From Warburgia ugandensis (taxonomy: Eukaryota > Streptophyta > Magnoliopsida > Canellales > Canellaceae): a stretch of DNA of 64,000 bases. The notes below the pieces were generated by a model, which was not told the DNA's origin, did not search any database, and was given only the letters and a program-made list of their open reading frames with translations. Shown piece after piece: positions 62,791 to 64,000 of the stretch (its first letter is position 1; each line of letters begins with the position of its first letter). Where the stretch lies: positions 80,671,944 to 80,735,943 of the forward strand of contig CP141130.1 of the NCBI GenBank assembly GCA_035236585.1. Reading direction: 5' to 3'. Both the position numbers and the translations under genes were made by a program.

Positions 62791-62882
62791 GGGGGCCTCG
62801 ATACAACAGTAGAGTGACTGTCGTGTGCCCTTTAGATCACAAGTTCGAGGCGTAAAAATAGGCTCTTGCAAAATATAAGGTA
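62791..62882 (+). mobile_element. 5' half of an Au SINE, cut by an LTR element
   Basis: GGGGGCCTCGATACAACAG, a decayed box B (AAGTTCGAGGCG) and GGCTCTTGCAAAATATAAGG end at TA, where TGTAAACC of the Copia LTR begins. AGGTA (62,878-62,882) is the left TSD of that LTR element. Confidence 0.87.
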
Positions 62883-63203
62883 TGTAAACCCATTCACAAA
62901 TGTTCACAGATTGTCAAAAACAATTATCTGAAGCATAACAAATCAAATATAGACTTATCTCCAGCCATAGCAGCAATTCCTTAAGAGATCTTCTGATTTG
63001 TATCAATAGACGATGATGGACAACCGGATGTCAGATCTACTTGAATCAGGGACCCCTTAAGAGATGCTGGTTAATGGCAACTATCCTTCCATCAAGGATA
63101 ACTTCCATGGGTAGTTATGACACATGTTAAATGTGTAAATAGTATGCAGCATGTTGGATTTTTGAATCCCAAATGTTAGGGACCACAAAAAAAAATTCTA
63201 ACA
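62883..63203 (-). repeat. 3' LTR of the Copia, copy B, complete
   Basis: It is 321 bp, TG..CA, and the full-length version of 17,239-17,541. The polypurine tract AGTGGGAGAA lies at 63,204-63,213 on the minus strand. Confidence 0.93.
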
Positions 63204-64000
63204 TTCTCCCACTTGGTCCAAACATTTGTAACTTTATAAATTCAAAAATCTTAATGTACTAGTCTAACTCACTTTATGCTCCAACAAAGAAATAAATTAC
63301 ATGAATCATGGCAATAATTGCTTTGCAAACAAGTATTACCTTCCATGTATTACAATGTAATTATCTTCTTTGAAAAAGCCCTTTATGGGCCATTTTTATC
63401 TTTATGAATAAGCCTCAAATGCTTATTCTTGGTCCAAACTTAAATATTTGTCATCCAATCATAAATGTATACAAACCAAAATGGAGACAAATGCAATAAT
63501 TTAGAGTTTCATTACTAATATGTGCTATAAATATAGCATTATAGTTCAAATAGAAGGTGACAAATAGAACAAAGTCCCATTCGCATTACATTAGCCTTAA
63601 ACAACTTTGGTGGCATGCCTTTCATCAAAGGATCTATAATCATCAGCTTAGTACAAATATGTTCAATGAGCACTTCATTCCTTTTTATGTGCTCTCTGAC
63701 TGCTAAGTACTTAATGTCAATGTGTTTACCATAACTTTCACTTTTATTATTCTTAGCAAAGAACACAACAACTGAATTGCCACAGTTATCTTCAATGGCT
63801 TAGAGGTGGAATCAACAACTCGAAGCCAAGAAATGAAACTCTTCAACCATATACCTTGCAAGGTCGCCTCAAAACAAGAAACAAACTCAGCTTCCATAGT
63901 AAAAGTAGCAATCAAAGATTGCTTTGCACTTCTCCAAGATATAGCCCCTCCAACAAATAAGAAGATATATCCAAATGTTGATTTGTGAGAATCAACACAA
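63204..64000 (-). pseudogene. Copia RNase H, copy B, truncated by the window edge
   Basis: The minus strand encodes TMEAEFVSCFEATLQGIWLK, then after a frameshift FFAKNNKSESYGKHIDIKYL and PLMKGMPPKLF. It matches 17,902-18,360. The rest of pol lies outside the window. Confidence 0.92.

Overview
The window looks like nuclear DNA from a flowering plant with a repeat-rich genome. It is AT-rich and holds almost no intact genes. It carries plant-type Copia and Gypsy-like LTR retrotransposons (many with initiator-tRNA-Met primer sites), tRNA-derived Au SINEs, TRIM miniatures, an RTE-type LINE, a Harbinger-type element, and a dUTPase gene fragment with plant-like GT..AG introns. No species can be assigned from the sequence alone. 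No rRNA or canonical tRNA gene, CRISPR array or bacterial operon was seen.

Layout. 1-1.7 kb: a broken dUTPase gene between two sets of palindromic repeats, then a hAT-like end. 2.6-5.8 kb: a TRIM fused to a long solo LTR, with one target-site duplication (TSD) around the pair. 5.96 kb: an Au SINE. 6.5-14.5 kb: a low-copy duplicated block with a small deleted Copia element (7328-8934) and a large inverted repeat (9519-11093). 14.5-17.1 kb: a solo LTR with a perfect TSD. 17.2-22.3 kb: a rearranged minus-strand Copia element sitting in an Au SINE, which itself sits in an older plus-strand Copia (22.4-25.1 kb). 25.1-27.2 kb: another solo LTR-like insertion. 27.2-29.8 kb: a block that recurs, much modified, at 34.7-43.5 kb. 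30.2-31.7 kb: two head-to-head TRIMs. 32.2-34.7 kb: a plus-strand Copia remnant. 37.2-42.5 kb: an RTE LINE split by a 4.4 kb solo LTR. 44.1 kb: one small open frame that might be a gene. 44.6-47.9 kb: a minus-strand Copia pol remnant split by a Harbinger-like element and an Au SINE. 48.3-54.0 kb: a minus-strand Copia split by a solo LTR. 54.05-54.53 kb: an inverted piece of the same Copia.

From 54,535 to the window end the block that begins at 7,449 is repeated in direct orientation, so this is probably a tandem duplication with a period of about 47 kb whose second copy runs out of the window. Differences between the copies order the events: the SINE-in-Copia and LTR-in-SINE insertions are in both copies, whereas an Au SINE at 55,751 and the 2.6 kb solo LTR at 14,542 are each in one copy only.

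The genes do not form a pathway. The interest lies in structure: a palindrome with coding-like arms kept in two copies, a hairpin shared by three long solo LTRs, two composite retroelements each bounded by a single TSD, and a dUTPase fragment apparently held inside a DNA transposon. All alignments were made by eye, so identities are approximate.
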